Assembly (NCBI RefSeq): GCF_037126285.1
Contig: NZ_CP147012.1
Span: forward strand, 5,196,001 to 5,260,000
Origin: Bernardetia sp. MNP-M8
GTDB lineage: Bacteria > Bacteroidota > Bacteroidia > Cytophagales > Bernardetiaceae
Length of the DNA: 64,000 nt
Direction: 5' to 3'
Under the pieces are notes generated by a model, which worked only from the letters and a program-made list of their open reading frames with translations, was not told where the DNA came from and made no database searches. Positions 16,781-26,388 of this stretch are shown in pieces. Every line of letters starts with the position of its first letter. Within the stretch, counting starts at the first letter, position 1. The position numbers and the translations under genes were made by a program.

Positions 16781-17524
16781 TTGAAATTTATATTATATCA
16801 AAAAACAAAATTTGCTTTGGAACAACTCCTAGAATCTTTTCTGACCTATTTTTTTTCTCACAAACTAGAGCTTTTTGCTTCTCTTACAGGGCTTGTCTGT
16901 GTTTGGCTCAATACTAGAAATAATCATTGGGGTTGGTTTTTTGGTATTCTGAGTGTTGTTCCGTATATCTATATTTTTCTTGAGGCTGGTTTGTATGGAG
17001 ATTCTATTTTAAGTGCCTTTTATTTTGTAGTTAGCATTTGGGGTTGGTATCATTGGCTTTTTGGTGGAAAAGAGAAAGTAAAAAAGTCTACTAATTTATC
17101 CTCAGAATCTTCAATTTTAGATAAAGATGTTGTAACAGAAGAACTAAATGCTAAAAACTTCTATGATACACAAAGAAAAGAAGAAAGTAGAGAGCTTCCC
17201 ATTACTTATATGCCTATCAAATTTTGGATAATTAGTATGATAGTTGGTATTGCAGGAGTTTTTGGTTTTGGAGCTTGGTTTTCAACTTTACCCAATGCTT
17301 CTGTGCCTTACCTAGATGCTTTTACTACTTCTTTTAGTGTAGTAGCACAATTTCATCTTGCCAAACGTTGGATAGAAAACTGGATTTTTTGGTTTGTTAT
17401 TGATGCCTTTTGTGTAGGGATTTATTATTACAAAGGACTTTATTTTACAACAGGATTATATGCTGTATTTTTAATTTTGGCTACTTTAGGATATTTTGAA
17501 TGGAAAAAACAAATGACTAAATAA
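16781..17524 (+). CDS. pnuC: PnuC-family nicotinamide riboside transporter
   Basis: The inner-membrane protein has about seven hydrophobic segments and PnuC signatures: LNTRNNHWGWFFGI and YGDSILSAFYFVVSIWGWYHW. It would bring nicotinamide riboside into the cell for NAD synthesis. A hydrophilic insert of about 45 residues (100-145) separates the halves. No ATG is available near the N terminus: the first TTG is at 16781, another at 16817 (giving MEQLLESFL), and the promoter-like box at 16763-16770 favours the second. The family is usually 200-250 residues, so either start is acceptable. It lies upstream of upp but 274 bp apart. Confidence 0.88.
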   Translation: MKFILYQKTKFALEQLLESFLTYFFSHKLELFASLTGLVCVWLNTRNNHWGWFFGILSVVPYIYIFLEAGLYGDSILSAFYFVVSIWGWYHWLFGGKEKVKKSTNLSSESSILDKDVVTEELNAKNFYDTQRKEESRELPITYMPIKFWIISMIVGIAGVFGFGAWFSTLPNASVPYLDAFTTSFSVVAQFHLAKRWIENWIFWFVIDAFCVGIYYYKGLYFTTGLYAVFLILATLGYFEWKKQMTK

Positions 17525-17798
17525 TTTGCAAAGTATTCTTAGGAATATAAAATGAATAAATTTACACTTTGAAAAATTCACGCATTAATAAACAGGGTTA
17601 AAAATGTAAATATTTTTTTTTAGTCTTCTTTAAAAGAAAAATCTATAACTATAAAAATGATTCTTATTTTAAGAATTTGGTTTTGATTATCTAGTATCAA
17701 ATTTACTTTTTTATTACAAAATGAAATAAATATAGTAATTTAGTTTTTAAGTAATTTTGAAATTAGATTAACATTCATCTTAAATCTATCCCAAAACA

Positions 17799-18476
17799 AT
17801 GAATACAGTTTTTAGTCTTACAAACAATTCTTCCATTGCTCATTATTTTATGAGTAATTTGAGAGATACAAACCTGCAAGCTCACAAAGGAAACTTTCGT
17901 CAAAACCTAAAAAAAATAGGTTATTTACTTGCTTACGAAATTTCAAAAAAACTTTCTTATCAAGAGATAAATTTAAAAACAGGATTAGGCGAAAAACAAA
18001 CTAAAAAACTAACAGAGTTTCCTGTCTTGATTCCAATTTTACGTGCTGGTTTGCCTCTTTATGAAGGTTTTGCAGAATTTTTTGAGCAATCTGATAGTGG
18101 TTTTGTAGGAGCTTATAGAGGAGAGTATAAACAAGATTTGCAAAACAAACTCAATCAATACGATTTTGATATAGACTTGCTCTATACAGCTTGTCCTAAT
18201 TTGGAAAACAAAACAGTTATTCTGATTGATCCAATGCTTGCCACAGGAAAATCTCTAATCAAAACCTATCAAGAGCTTTCTAAGCAAAAAGGAATGCCAA
18301 AGCAATTGCATATTGCTTCTGTTATTGCAAGCGAAGAAGGTATAAAAAATGTAAAAACAGAATTACCAAAAGCTAACTTATGGATAGGAGATATTGATGA
18401 AAAACTAGACAAAAAATCCTACATCATACCAGGTTTGGGAGATGCAGGAGATTTATCTTTTGGAGAGAAGGTATAA
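17799..18476 (+). CDS. upp: Uracil phosphoribosyltransferase
   Basis: The 225-residue enzyme converts uracil and PRPP to UMP in pyrimidine salvage. The PRPP loop is VILIDPMLATGKSL (usual DPMLATGGS, here K in place of the second G), and the uracil-binding end is IPGLGDAGDLSFGEKV. FPVLIPILRAGLPLYEG matches the conserved central strand and loop. Length is slightly above the 208-215 usual. It converges with the next gene, only 10 bp apart. Confidence 0.93.
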   Translation: MNTVFSLTNNSSIAHYFMSNLRDTNLQAHKGNFRQNLKKIGYLLAYEISKKLSYQEINLKTGLGEKQTKKLTEFPVLIPILRAGLPLYEGFAEFFEQSDSGFVGAYRGEYKQDLQNKLNQYDFDIDLLYTACPNLENKTVILIDPMLATGKSLIKTYQELSKQKGMPKQLHIASVIASEEGIKNVKTELPKANLWIGDIDEKLDKKSYIIPGLGDAGDLSFGEKV

Positions 18477-18486
18477 CTATTTTTAC

Positions 18487-19095
18487 TTAATCTATTATTC
18501 CTTCATAACGAACAGCAACCAAAACATTTTGCTCAAAAGTGAAAAAATAATAATTTGTTTCGTCTTCATCCATCACCACAACAACAACATCTTGTTTCAT
18601 TCCTTCTTCTGTTTCTGAAAAACAACGCATAAAATCGCCTTTGTTCATTCCCATAGAAAGACCTTTTCCGATGGACAAAGGTTCAAAACTTACTTTTGCC
18701 TCTAGCAAAAGGTCTTTTTGGTCTGCACGATAAAAACGTAAATGTGTTTTTTCTGTCTTAACTTCAATTACTGTATCTGTTTTTGAAGTATTATGAACGT
18801 TTTCAATAGGTGTGCGCTCAATTTTGGCATCTGGATAGTAAGTCAGCCATTCGTCAGCAGTACGTTGATGAAAGACCCAACTTGGAGAAATTAGCTCATC
18901 TATAAGTGCAACAGTATCAATAGAAACAGGAGGAGGTGTATTTTCTTGTGTACTTTGTTTGTTGGTAGAAGTAAACTCAGTAGAGTTTTGATTATTTTCA
19001 TCAAAATTCATCTGTAAAACACGAGCCTGCACAGAAGTAACTGTTGCGTAGGCAAACAGCACAAAAAAAAGTCTGACAGTCAGTAGATTAGACAT
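18487..19095 (-). CDS. Hypothetical exported protein
   Basis: The 202-residue protein begins with a probable signal peptide (LLTVRLFFVLFAYATVTSVQA). A low-complexity Asn/Ser/Thr/Gln stretch (about 30-55) follows, then a compact domain with SPSWVFHQRTADEW-like text, FYRADQKDLLLEAKVSF and a strand-rich end DVVVVVMDEDETNYYFFTF. No family was recognised. Converges with upp (10 bp gap) and precedes kdsB downstream on the same strand by position, 120 bp away. Confidence 0.6.
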   Translation of the reverse strand: MSNLLTVRLFFVLFAYATVTSVQARVLQMNFDENNQNSTEFTSTNKQSTQENTPPPVSIDTVALIDELISPSWVFHQRTADEWLTYYPDAKIERTPIENVHNTSKTDTVIEVKTEKTHLRFYRADQKDLLLEAKVSFEPLSIGKGLSMGMNKGDFMRCFSETEEGMKQDVVVVVMDEDETNYYFFTFEQNVLVAVRYEGIID

Positions 19096-19215
19096 AATAA
19101 AATTATAAGAGTAGAATAGGTTTGTTTTAAAATTAATACGTTAAAAACTTACAAAACGTTGCCTATTTCTACATTAGTTCGAAAATATTATTTTCATTCT
19201 GACTGTGATTCCGTT

Positions 19216-19977
19216 TTAGTTTTTACTAGAAATTGCTTTTTTTAAATCTTCTGGTGTATCAATTCCTATACTTTCAAAAGGCGTAATAGCTACTTGAATA
19301 GAAAAATTATTTTCTATCCATCTCAATTGTTCTAAAGACTCTGCTAGTTCTAACTTTGAGGGTTGTAGCTTTGTAATTTGTTGTAAAACTTCTTTTTGAT
19401 AAGCATACATTCCTATATGACGATAAAATGTGTGTGCTGAAAGCCAAGCATCTTTTTGTTTTTTGTCTTCATTTCTTACAAAAGGAATAGGATTTCTACT
19501 AAAATAGATAGCTTTATGATTTACATCAAAAATTGCCTTCACTACATTTGTATCAAAAAGCGTTTCAGAGTCTTTTATTTGACTTACTAAAGTTGCCAAT
19601 TGTACAGCATTATTTTCTATCAAAATTTCAGCTAAACTATCTATTTGTTTTGGTTGAATGAAAGGCTCATCACCTTGAATATTAATGATAAAATCAAACT
19701 CTACTTTGTTTTTTTCTAAAAGAAGTGCAGCTTCTGCAATTCTGTCTGTTCCTGAAATATGACTTGAATCTGTCATCAAAACATTTTGAGTAAACTCTTT
19801 CACTTTATCAAAAACAAGTTGATTATCAGTAGCAATAAAAACATCATTGAGTTTTGTAGCCTTTTTAGCTTGATTAAAAACACGTTCAATCATTGTTTTT
19901 CCATTGATATCAGCCAAAACTTTAGCAGGAAAACGACTAGAAGCATAACGAGCAGGAATAATAGCAATAATTTTCAT
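19216..19977 (-). CDS. kdsB: CMP-KDO synthetase (3-deoxy-manno-octulosonate cytidylyltransferase)
   Basis: The 253-residue enzyme activates KDO with CTP for lipopolysaccharide core synthesis. It has the nucleotidyltransferase start IIAIIPARYASSRFPAKVL, SHISGTDRIAEA, IINIQGDEPFI (catalytic aspartate region), and FSRNPIPF, with HIGMYAYQKEVL and SLEQLRWIE toward the end. Length is normal (about 250). The downstream gene order suggests independent transcription. It shows that the organism makes KDO-containing LPS. Confidence 0.95.
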   Translation of the reverse strand: MKIIAIIPARYASSRFPAKVLADINGKTMIERVFNQAKKATKLNDVFIATDNQLVFDKVKEFTQNVLMTDSSHISGTDRIAEAALLLEKNKVEFDFIINIQGDEPFIQPKQIDSLAEILIENNAVQLATLVSQIKDSETLFDTNVVKAIFDVNHKAIYFSRNPIPFVRNEDKKQKDAWLSAHTFYRHIGMYAYQKEVLQQITKLQPSKLELAESLEQLRWIENNFSIQVAITPFESIGIDTPEDLKKAISSKN

Positions 19978-20130
19978 AGCAATAATTTATTTTTGAAGTT
20001 TATAAAATTATTGTAAAATTATTAATTTTGTTTCAAACTGTTGCCTACTTTTTAAAATAGATGATTGTCTACAAGTGATTAGCTTTAGTTTTTTTTAAAT
20101 ATTCAATTATTGATAAACAGATTCCAATTA

Positions 20131-20198
20131 TTAAAGGTTATCAAGATTATTTTTGTATAACAGTCTTCCAGACTGTTGAATTTAATAAGGTTTATTTA
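20131..20198 (-). repeat. Interspersed repeat family, member 2 (shortened)
   Basis: Read on the minus strand it goes AATAAACCTTAT, TTAAATTCAACAG, TCTGGAAGACTG, TTATACAAAAATAA and TGATAACCTTTAA, matching 37081-37210 but lacking about 63 internal bases lying between two TTAT tracts. It contains the perfect palindrome CAGTCTTCCAGACTG. Confidence 0.75.
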
Positions 20199-20253
20199 GC
20201 TATTCTCTCAATAATAATTTAAATCTCTAATAAGAAAACTAAAATTTTAAAGC

Positions 20254-20261
20254 TATTTTTG
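20254..20261 (+). promoter_or_regulatory. Candidate polA -7 box
   Basis: TATTTTTG matches TAnnTTTG, 133 bp before the polA ATG. No clear -33 TTG. Weak evidence. Confidence 0.3.
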
Positions 20262-20360
20262 CAAATAATTAAAAGACTACACTAGGAAAAGGCAAGCCAT
20301 TTTAGCTTCGCTGACTTAAAAATTCCCTACAAACATATTTAACTTCTTACTAGTAATTTG

Positions 20361-20392
20361 CTGGTAACTGGTCACTGATAACTGATAACTGC
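20361..20392 (+). repeat. Heptamer element directly before the polA start
   Basis: Text CTGGTAACTGGTCACTGA followed by TAACTGATAACTGC contains tandem TAACTGA heptamers and ends one base before the ATG at 20394. A near match on the minus strand lies directly before the fadA ATG (40454-40488). Confidence 0.75.
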
Positions 20393-20393
20393 A

Positions 20394-23300
20394 ATGCTTT
20401 CGACTCCCGACGCTCCCAAAAAATTATTTCTCTTAGATGCAATGGCTCTCATTTATAGAGCGCATTTTGCCTTTAGTAAAAATCCTAGAATGACTTCTAC
20501 AGGAATTGATACAGGCGCAATTTTAGGATTTACAAATTCTATTTGGGATATTCTTCAAAATGAAAAACCTACTCATATTGGCATTGCTTTCGATACTTCG
20601 AAGCCTACTTTTCGCCACGAACAGTTTGAAGCCTACAAAGCACACCGAGAAAAACAACCAGAAGCCATTACACTTTCTAAGCCTTTTATTAATCGTTTGT
20701 TGGAAGGTTTGAATATTCCTATTTTAAAAATGGATGGGTTTGAAGCTGATGATATTGTCGGAACGCTTGCAAAAAAAGCAGCTAGAGAAGGCTTTGAAGT
20801 ATATATGGTTACGATTGATAAAGATTATGCACAGCTTGTTGAGGAAAAAATATTCTTCTATAAAGTAGCTTATGCTGGTCGTAATCCTGCCGAAATTTGG
20901 GGAATAAAAGAAGTTTGTGACCGTTGGGAATTAGAAAACCCAATGCAACTGACAGATATTTTGGGATTACAAGGAGATGCTTCTGATAATATTCCAGGGA
21001 TTCCAGGGATTGGAGAAAAAACGGCTATCAAACTTTTGAAATTATACAATAGTGTAGAAGGAATTATCGAAAATGTAGATAAGCTAAAAGGAAAACAAAA
21101 AGAAAATGTTATTAATTTTGCTCAGCAAGGTATTTTATCAAAAGAATTAGCGACAATAAAAATTGATGTTCCGATAGAGTTTGATGCAAAGGCATTGGAA
21201 TATGACGACGTAAAAGATATTACAGAAAAAAACAAAGGACTTTTATCAGCTCTTTTTGATGAATTAGAATTCAGAACATTGAAACGAAAAATTCTGAATG
21301 AAGAATCTGCAAAATCATTTTCTCCAAAAACAGGTGCAAAAGTAGGTTCATCTTCACTCAGCAAGACAATAAGCGAAAACAAAAAAGCAGCAACTGACCA
21401 AATGGATTTGTTTGGAAGTCCAAAAAATAATGAGCAACCAGTTCAAAAAGTTGCAAAAAAATCAAATCTAACTCCAGAAGAAGCAAAAGCTGCTTTAGAA
21501 CAATTGCCTTTTATTTTTACAGAAAAAGAATTAGATAAAGCAGAAAATACAACTGCAAAACCGTCTCAAATTGCTCAAGAATTAGAAATTCAAGAAGCTA
21601 CTTCTATAAAATTAGATACACTCTTTACAGTCAAACACGATTATCACTTAATTGATACTAAAGAAAAACGAGAACATTTAATCGAATTTCTTTTACTTCA
21701 AGATGAAATTTCTGTCGATACAGAAACTGATAATTTGGATGTCATTGAAGCAAATATTGTTGGTTTTTCAGTGGCTTATAAAGCATTTGAAGCCTTTTAT
21801 ATTCCTGTTTTGGGAAGTGATGAAGAACGAAAAGAAATTTTGAATGAATTTAGAAGCATTTTAGAAAATCCTAAAATCATAAAAATAGGACAAAATATAA
21901 AGTATGATTATCAGATTTTTTATAAATATGGAATTAAGCTAAAAGGGCAATTTTTTGACACCATGTTGGCGCATTATTTATTAGAGCCTGAACTTCGTCA
22001 TAATATGGATTATTTGGCGCAAACTATCCTTAATTACAAAACTATTTCTTATGATGAAATTGTAGGAACTGGCAAAAAAGCCAAAACAATGGCAGAATTT
22101 GAGCCAAAAGAAATTCTGAATTATGCAGCCGAGGATGCAGATATTACACTCAGACTTAAAGAAAAACTACATTTCGAACTAGAAAAAGAAGAAAATAAAG
22201 GTCTAAAATCTGTTTTTTACGATATAGAAACTCCATTAATTTCTGTTTTGGCAAAAATTGAAATGAACGGAATGAACATTGATACAGAAGCATTAAGTGA
22301 GTTTTCAACAGAGCTAGGAAAAGAAGTTGAGGTTTTAGAAAAAGAAATCTATGCAATAGCAGGGGAAGAGTTTAATATTGCATCTCCAAAACAGTTAGGA
22401 GAAATTTTATTTGATGAAGAAAAATTAAATCTTACTCCAAAACCAAAACTAACAGCAAAAAGCAAACAGTACAAAACAGACGAAAGTATTTTGGTAAAAC
22501 TTGCCGAAAAGTATCCTATTGCTGCCAAAATTGTAGATTATCGCCAACTTCAAAAACTCAAATCTACTTACGTTGATGCTTTGCCTTTGCTGCTTTCTCC
22601 AAAAGATAATAAAGTTCATACTTCATTTAATCAAGCTGTTACAGTTACAGGAAGACTTAGTTCGACAAATCCAAACCTTCAAAATATTCCTATTCGTACA
22701 GAAAGAGGACGAGAAGTAAGGAAAGCATTTGTTGCTTCTGATGAAAACCATGTTCTTTTAGCTATTGATTATTCTCAAATCGAACTTAGATTAATGGCTT
22801 CTTTTGCAGAAGACCCAACAATGATTGAGGCTTTTAGAAATCAAAGAGATATTCATACAGCCACAGCAGCCAAAATTTTTAAAGTGGGAATAGATGAAGT
22901 AACTTCCGAAATGCGTCGTTCTGCCAAAACTGCCAATTTTGGAATTATTTATGGAGTTTCAGCAATGGGATTAGGTCAGCGTTTGAATATCAAAACCACA
23001 GAAGCAAAGAAACTAATTGATTCTTATTTTGCAGAATTTTCTTCTATCAAAAACTATATGGATAAAATTATCAATGAAGCTAGAGATAATGAATCTGTAC
23101 AGACACTTTTAGGTAGAAAACGTCCACTTCGTGATATAAATTCAAGAAATATGACACAGCGAGGTTTTGCAGAACGAAATGCTGTAAATATGCCAATACA
23201 AGGAACAGCAGCCGATATTATCAAATTAGCTATGGTAAAAGTACAGGAATATTTGGAAGAAAATAACCTTCAAACAAAGATGATTTTGCAAGTGCATGAC

Positions 23301-23441
23301 GAACTTGTTTTTGATGTTCCAAAGTCAGAATTAGAAACTGTCAAGCCAAAAATTATGGAAATAATGAGCAAAACCTATCAAATTGATGTTCCTTTGGATG
23401 TAGAAGCTGGAATTGGTCAGAATTGGCTGGAAGCGCATTAA
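20394..23441 (+). CDS. polA: DNA polymerase I
   Basis: The 1015-residue protein has all three domains. The 5'-3' exonuclease (about 1-300) shows LFLLDAMALIYRAHFAF, FEADDIVGTLA and GDASDNIPGIPGIGEKTA. A Lys/Glu-rich linker (300-400) is longer than in E. coli. The 3'-5' proofreading domain is intact, with EISVDTETDNLDV (catalytic DxE) and YAAEDADITLRL. The polymerase shows motif A AIDYSQIELRLMAS, motif B RRSAKTANFGIIYG and motif C QVHDELVF. The enzyme fills gaps and removes RNA primers. The ATG lies directly after a heptamer repeat. A hairpin terminator is at 23476-23504. Confidence 0.97.
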   Translation: MLSTPDAPKKLFLLDAMALIYRAHFAFSKNPRMTSTGIDTGAILGFTNSIWDILQNEKPTHIGIAFDTSKPTFRHEQFEAYKAHREKQPEAITLSKPFINRLLEGLNIPILKMDGFEADDIVGTLAKKAAREGFEVYMVTIDKDYAQLVEEKIFFYKVAYAGRNPAEIWGIKEVCDRWELENPMQLTDILGLQGDASDNIPGIPGIGEKTAIKLLKLYNSVEGIIENVDKLKGKQKENVINFAQQGILSKELATIKIDVPIEFDAKALEYDDVKDITEKNKGLLSALFDELEFRTLKRKILNEESAKSFSPKTGAKVGSSSLSKTISENKKAATDQMDLFGSPKNNEQPVQKVAKKSNLTPEEAKAALEQLPFIFTEKELDKAENTTAKPSQIAQELEIQEATSIKLDTLFTVKHDYHLIDTKEKREHLIEFLLLQDEISVDTETDNLDVIEANIVGFSVAYKAFEAFYIPVLGSDEERKEILNEFRSILENPKIIKIGQNIKYDYQIFYKYGIKLKGQFFDTMLAHYLLEPELRHNMDYLAQTILNYKTISYDEIVGTGKKAKTMAEFEPKEILNYAAEDADITLRLKEKLHFELEKEENKGLKSVFYDIETPLISVLAKIEMNGMNIDTEALSEFSTELGKEVEVLEKEIYAIAGEEFNIASPKQLGEILFDEEKLNLTPKPKLTAKSKQYKTDESILVKLAEKYPIAAKIVDYRQLQKLKSTYVDALPLLLSPKDNKVHTSFNQAVTVTGRLSSTNPNLQNIPIRTERGREVRKAFVASDENHVLLAIDYSQIELRLMASFAEDPTMIEAFRNQRDIHTATAAKIFKVGIDEVTSEMRRSAKTANFGIIYGVSAMGLGQRLNIKTTEAKKLIDSYFAEFSSIKNYMDKIINEARDNESVQTLLGRKRPLRDINSRNMTQRGFAERNAVNMPIQGTAADIIKLAMVKVQEYLEENNLQTKMILQVHDELVFDVPKSELETVKPKIMEIMSKTYQIDVPLDVEAGIGQNWLEAH

Positions 23442-23475
23442 AGTAAGAATCTTTACTTTTATTTTTGTTGATAGT

Positions 23476-23504
23476 CAATGAAGAGTTCCTTCAATTCTTC
23501 ATTG
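23476..23504 (+). terminator. polA terminator
   Basis: CAATGAAGA (23476-23484) and TCTTCATTG (23496-23504) form a 9-bp stem followed by ATTTT. A smaller AAAGTAA/TTACTTT stem precedes it at 23440-23459. Confidence 0.6.
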
Positions 23505-23590
23505 ATTTTGGTTGTCAGTTTTATAAAAAAACTAGTATAAGTAACTGAACAAAATATATCTAAGAAAAGAGTTAGAAAGTGGAAGTTTAA

Positions 23591-23622
23591 ACTGTCAAGA
23601 CATCTTTGAGGTGTCAGACAGA
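23591..23622. repeat. CTGTC...GACAG palindromic element, copy 1
   Basis: Nested inverted repeats: CTGTC with GACAG, and GACATCT with AGGTGTC (one G-T). Related text is at 27069-27128. The rest of the 23442-23797 gap is AT-rich and empty. Confidence 0.6.
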
Positions 23623-23797
23623 TTCCATTTGCATATAAATAATTTTGATTAGTTACTTAAAAATAGGTATTTTGTTTTAGCAATCTCAAGACTTGTTTTT
23701 GCCAAAATTCAAAACTCTTTAGTAGTTTTGTGTAAAATAGTGTATGCGCTTTAGCGTGTAAAAACGTATTGCCTTTTTAGGTGCGAAAAAAATAGAA

Positions 23798-24700
23798 ATG
23801 CTAAAAAAAATAGTTGTACAACCCACAGGAGGACTTTGTAATCGCCTTCGTGCCATAGAATCAGTTCTAGATTTATTAAAAACAACAGATAAAACAGATT
23901 ATATTACAGTTGTTTGGGAAAATAATCACGAGTTAGGGACAAGATATAAAAGCCTGTTTCAATCAAATGATAAAATAAAAGTTATCGAAACCTTGCCTTT
24001 TACTGGAAAAAGTGTATTTAATCCTGTTAAAATGGCAAAAGTGTGGAATGTAATTGCACCTACAGAAAAAAACTATCAAAAATCACATAAACTTCGTCAG
24101 CTTTTGGGAAAAGAAAAAAGCTTCGATAAAATTATCTATCAAGATGAAATGTTTGACTTAGTAAAAAATAAGTTTGATTTTAATACATTAAAAGAACATA
24201 ACTCTTTATATATCGCTTCTTGTTTTGATTTTAAAATTGATTTCAATGATAAAAATAAAGAACCTGATTTACCTTTTTCTGATTTTGTAGTTCATACTTC
24301 TGTTAAAGATAAAATTAATCAGATTACAAAAGATTATTCAACTTCTTCAATTGGTTTGCATATTCGTAGAACTGACCATGCAGGAGCAATAGAAAACAGT
24401 CCGTTGTCACTTTTTATAGAAAAAATGAATGAAGAAATAGCTTTAAATGATAAAACTGATTTTTTCTTGGCAACTGACGACAAAGAAACTGAAAAAGAAC
24501 TAATCAAACTATTCTCAAAAAGAATAATAATAAATCAAAATAAAGCATTTGACAGAGATTCAGAAAAAGGCGTTCAAGATGCTTATATCGATGTAGCTTG
24601 TCTAGCTAAAACTTCAAAAATATATGGTTCTCATGCGAGTTCTTTTTCAGAAACGGCTGCAAAAATGGGAGGAATTGAACTTATCATTTGTGAAAGATAG
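23798..24700 (+). CDS. Fucosyltransferase-like glycosyltransferase
   Basis: The 300-residue cytoplasmic protein has the N-terminal VQPTGGLCNRLRAIESVL typical of GT-B fucosyltransferases (NodZ/FUT8/GT11 type), the donor-site motif IGLHIRRTDH, FFLATDD and the C-terminal GSHASSFSETAAKMGG, which corresponds to the conserved donor-binding Ser/Glu-rich end. It probably transfers fucose or a related sugar to a surface glycan; the acceptor is unknown. It stands alone, with a terminator at 24835-24873 and IS copy B 217 bp downstream. Codon use looks like its neighbours. Confidence 0.7.
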   Translation: MLKKIVVQPTGGLCNRLRAIESVLDLLKTTDKTDYITVVWENNHELGTRYKSLFQSNDKIKVIETLPFTGKSVFNPVKMAKVWNVIAPTEKNYQKSHKLRQLLGKEKSFDKIIYQDEMFDLVKNKFDFNTLKEHNSLYIASCFDFKIDFNDKNKEPDLPFSDFVVHTSVKDKINQITKDYSTSSIGLHIRRTDHAGAIENSPLSLFIEKMNEEIALNDKTDFFLATDDKETEKELIKLFSKRIIINQNKAFDRDSEKGVQDAYIDVACLAKTSKIYGSHASSFSETAAKMGGIELIICER

Positions 24701-24834
24701 AGGTTATTCTGTCTTGTTGTAAACACAAAACATGTATACTCAAACTTATTGAGATTTAGAATTGATAAATCAGCAAATCCAAAATTAAACTTATCAGTGC
24801 TCAGATAACTAGGATAAGTTACTTGAAATCAAAT

Positions 24835-24873
24835 AAAAAAACCTATTCTCTTTTTATAGAGAATAGGTTTTTT
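24835..24873. terminator. Strong hairpin terminator after the glycosyltransferase
   Basis: AAAAAACCTATTCTCT and AGAGAATAGGTTTTTT are perfect complements around a TTTTAT loop, with A and T runs on both sides, so it can act in either direction. Confidence 0.8.
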
Positions 24874-24917
24874 GGGTTTCAATCCAAAAGTCTTTATCAA
24901 TATGGCTTTTTATTAAA

Positions 24918-26388
24918 TTGTAGAGTTTAAAATTGCCGTATTTTGCTGAATATCAACTCTGTACGGCAATTATATTTTGCAAAAGTCCTATATTTGTTTT
25001 TACCACAAAATAAATAATTAGATTTTGTAAAATACACTACAATGATAAAAAAAAATAGCCACAAAAATAGTTTCTTTGACAAAAAAATATTTTGAACAGG
25101 AATTTTCAGCTACTTCTACTCTTTTTCAGAACTCTTTTTCAGAATTAGATATTTCTAATGTAGATGAATCTGATACATTACTTTTTGAAAAAATGCAAAC
25201 TGTATTTTTTCTAGGTCAGTTACTAGGTTTGCCTACCTTGAAAAGTATTTTAGTCAAATTTGGTATCACAAGTAGTCAAGTATCCATCAATTACAAAAAG
25301 TTGTATAAAAAACTGACAATCAACAAAATACGTGTACTTTATGAATATGTATTTAAAACTCAAGTGGTTCATTTATTGAAAGAAATGGCTTCAAAAGATA
25401 GTAGTATTTGGTCAAAAAAAAGAGTTACGGCAGTTTTAGATGACAGTATTTTTCGTCAATGGCTCTCTGAGTTAGGTAGAGAAAATGATTATTTTGGAAG
25501 TTTCTTTAGTGGACAGTATCGTGCTACTACTCTAGGCTTTAAAGTGGTTTGTTTCGGATTATATATTGAAGATGTTTTTTATCCTTTATTTTTTGATTTT
25601 GTTAGAAAAAAAGGAAAAGCTGATAAAAAAGAACCTATTCAAATAGCTAAAAAATTAGTGAATCGTTGGGGAAAGTTACAAGAAAAATTAGCTAAAGAAA
25701 ATAGTGTATTACCTTCTATTCATTTTAGTTGTGATAGTGGCTATAGTGATGTTTCATTGAGTGAAGAATGTACCAACCAATCAACAAGTTTGATTTATAT
25801 TAGTGTACCTAAAAAAAATCATATTATTATAGTAAATAATAAAAAAACAAACTCAAAAGAATATATAGATCGTGTTTTTTTAGAAAAAGAAAAAAAACAT
25901 CAAGAAGCGCAAAGACATCTCAAGGAAGAAGAAAAAACACCTTTTACTTTACGTCTAAAAGCGTTCTATCAATGCCAAAAAAGAGAAGTTGTTTTATTAT
26001 TTTTTAGGTTAAATGGCTCAAAAAAAGTAAGTGTTATATATACCCCAAATTTGACCGTTTTTGCAAAAACATTACGAAGACATTGGTTCAATAGAACCTA
26101 TATAGAACAGTTTTTCAAAACACTCAAACATGTATTAAAAATTAGTGAACCTAGAACAAAAAATAAAGAAGAATTTGAAAATAAACTTTTAAAATTTGCA
26201 TTTTTGGCGATTGAAGTTCAAAAAATAGTCCGATTTATTAGAAGAAAATGTAAACAATTTAAACAAAAAGGATTTATTTCTTTACAAAGGATACTCTGCT
26301 CTAACAAAGAAATACTAGACCTTTTGCAAAAGCAAATCAATATAAAAACTTGATAATCAAAATAGTAAACTAAAATCAAACTCTACAA
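24918..26388 (+). mobile_element. IS4-like insertion sequence, copy B (1471 bp)
   Basis: Same length, ends and orientation as copy A, offset by exactly 19402 bp, with no difference seen. Terminal inverted repeats are at 24918-24928 and 26378-26388. The flanks are ATTAAA (24912-24917) and TTTAAA (26389-26394), a 5-of-6 match rather than an exact duplication as in copy A, which may mean mutation or past recombination. Confidence 0.93.
25076..26353 (+). CDS. IS4-like DDE transposase, copy B
   Basis: The 425-residue sequence is identical to the gene at 5674-6951, with the same TTG start and the same catalytic motifs (AVLDDSIF, CDSGYSD, YIEQFFKTLKH). An intact frame in both copies suggests the element can still move. 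Confidence 0.88.
   Translation: MTKKYFEQEFSATSTLFQNSFSELDISNVDESDTLLFEKMQTVFFLGQLLGLPTLKSILVKFGITSSQVSINYKKLYKKLTINKIRVLYEYVFKTQVVHLLKEMASKDSSIWSKKRVTAVLDDSIFRQWLSELGRENDYFGSFFSGQYRATTLGFKVVCFGLYIEDVFYPLFFDFVRKKGKADKKEPIQIAKKLVNRWGKLQEKLAKENSVLPSIHFSCDSGYSDVSLSEECTNQSTSLIYISVPKKNHIIIVNNKKTNSKEYIDRVFLEKEKKHQEAQRHLKEEEKTPFTLRLKAFYQCQKREVVLLFFRLNGSKKVSVIYTPNLTVFAKTLRRHWFNRTYIEQFFKTLKHVLKISEPRTKNKEEFENKLLKFAFLAIEVQKIVRFIRRKCKQFKQKGFISLQRILCSNKEILDLLQKQINIKT

Larger units (their letters stand above)
19978..20393. other. Divergent intergenic region kdsB-polA
   Basis: The 416-bp gap carries an inverted-orientation copy of the interspersed repeat (20131-20198), a TATTTTTG box (20254-20261) and a heptamer-rich element (20361-20392) that ends one base before the polA ATG region. 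No gene was found. Confidence 0.6.

Noticed and set aside
5516-26388. A composite transposon made by the two IS copies
   Set aside because: The 17.9-kb interior is mostly essential core genes (polA, kdsB), and copy A has its own exact target duplication, so the copies inserted separately.
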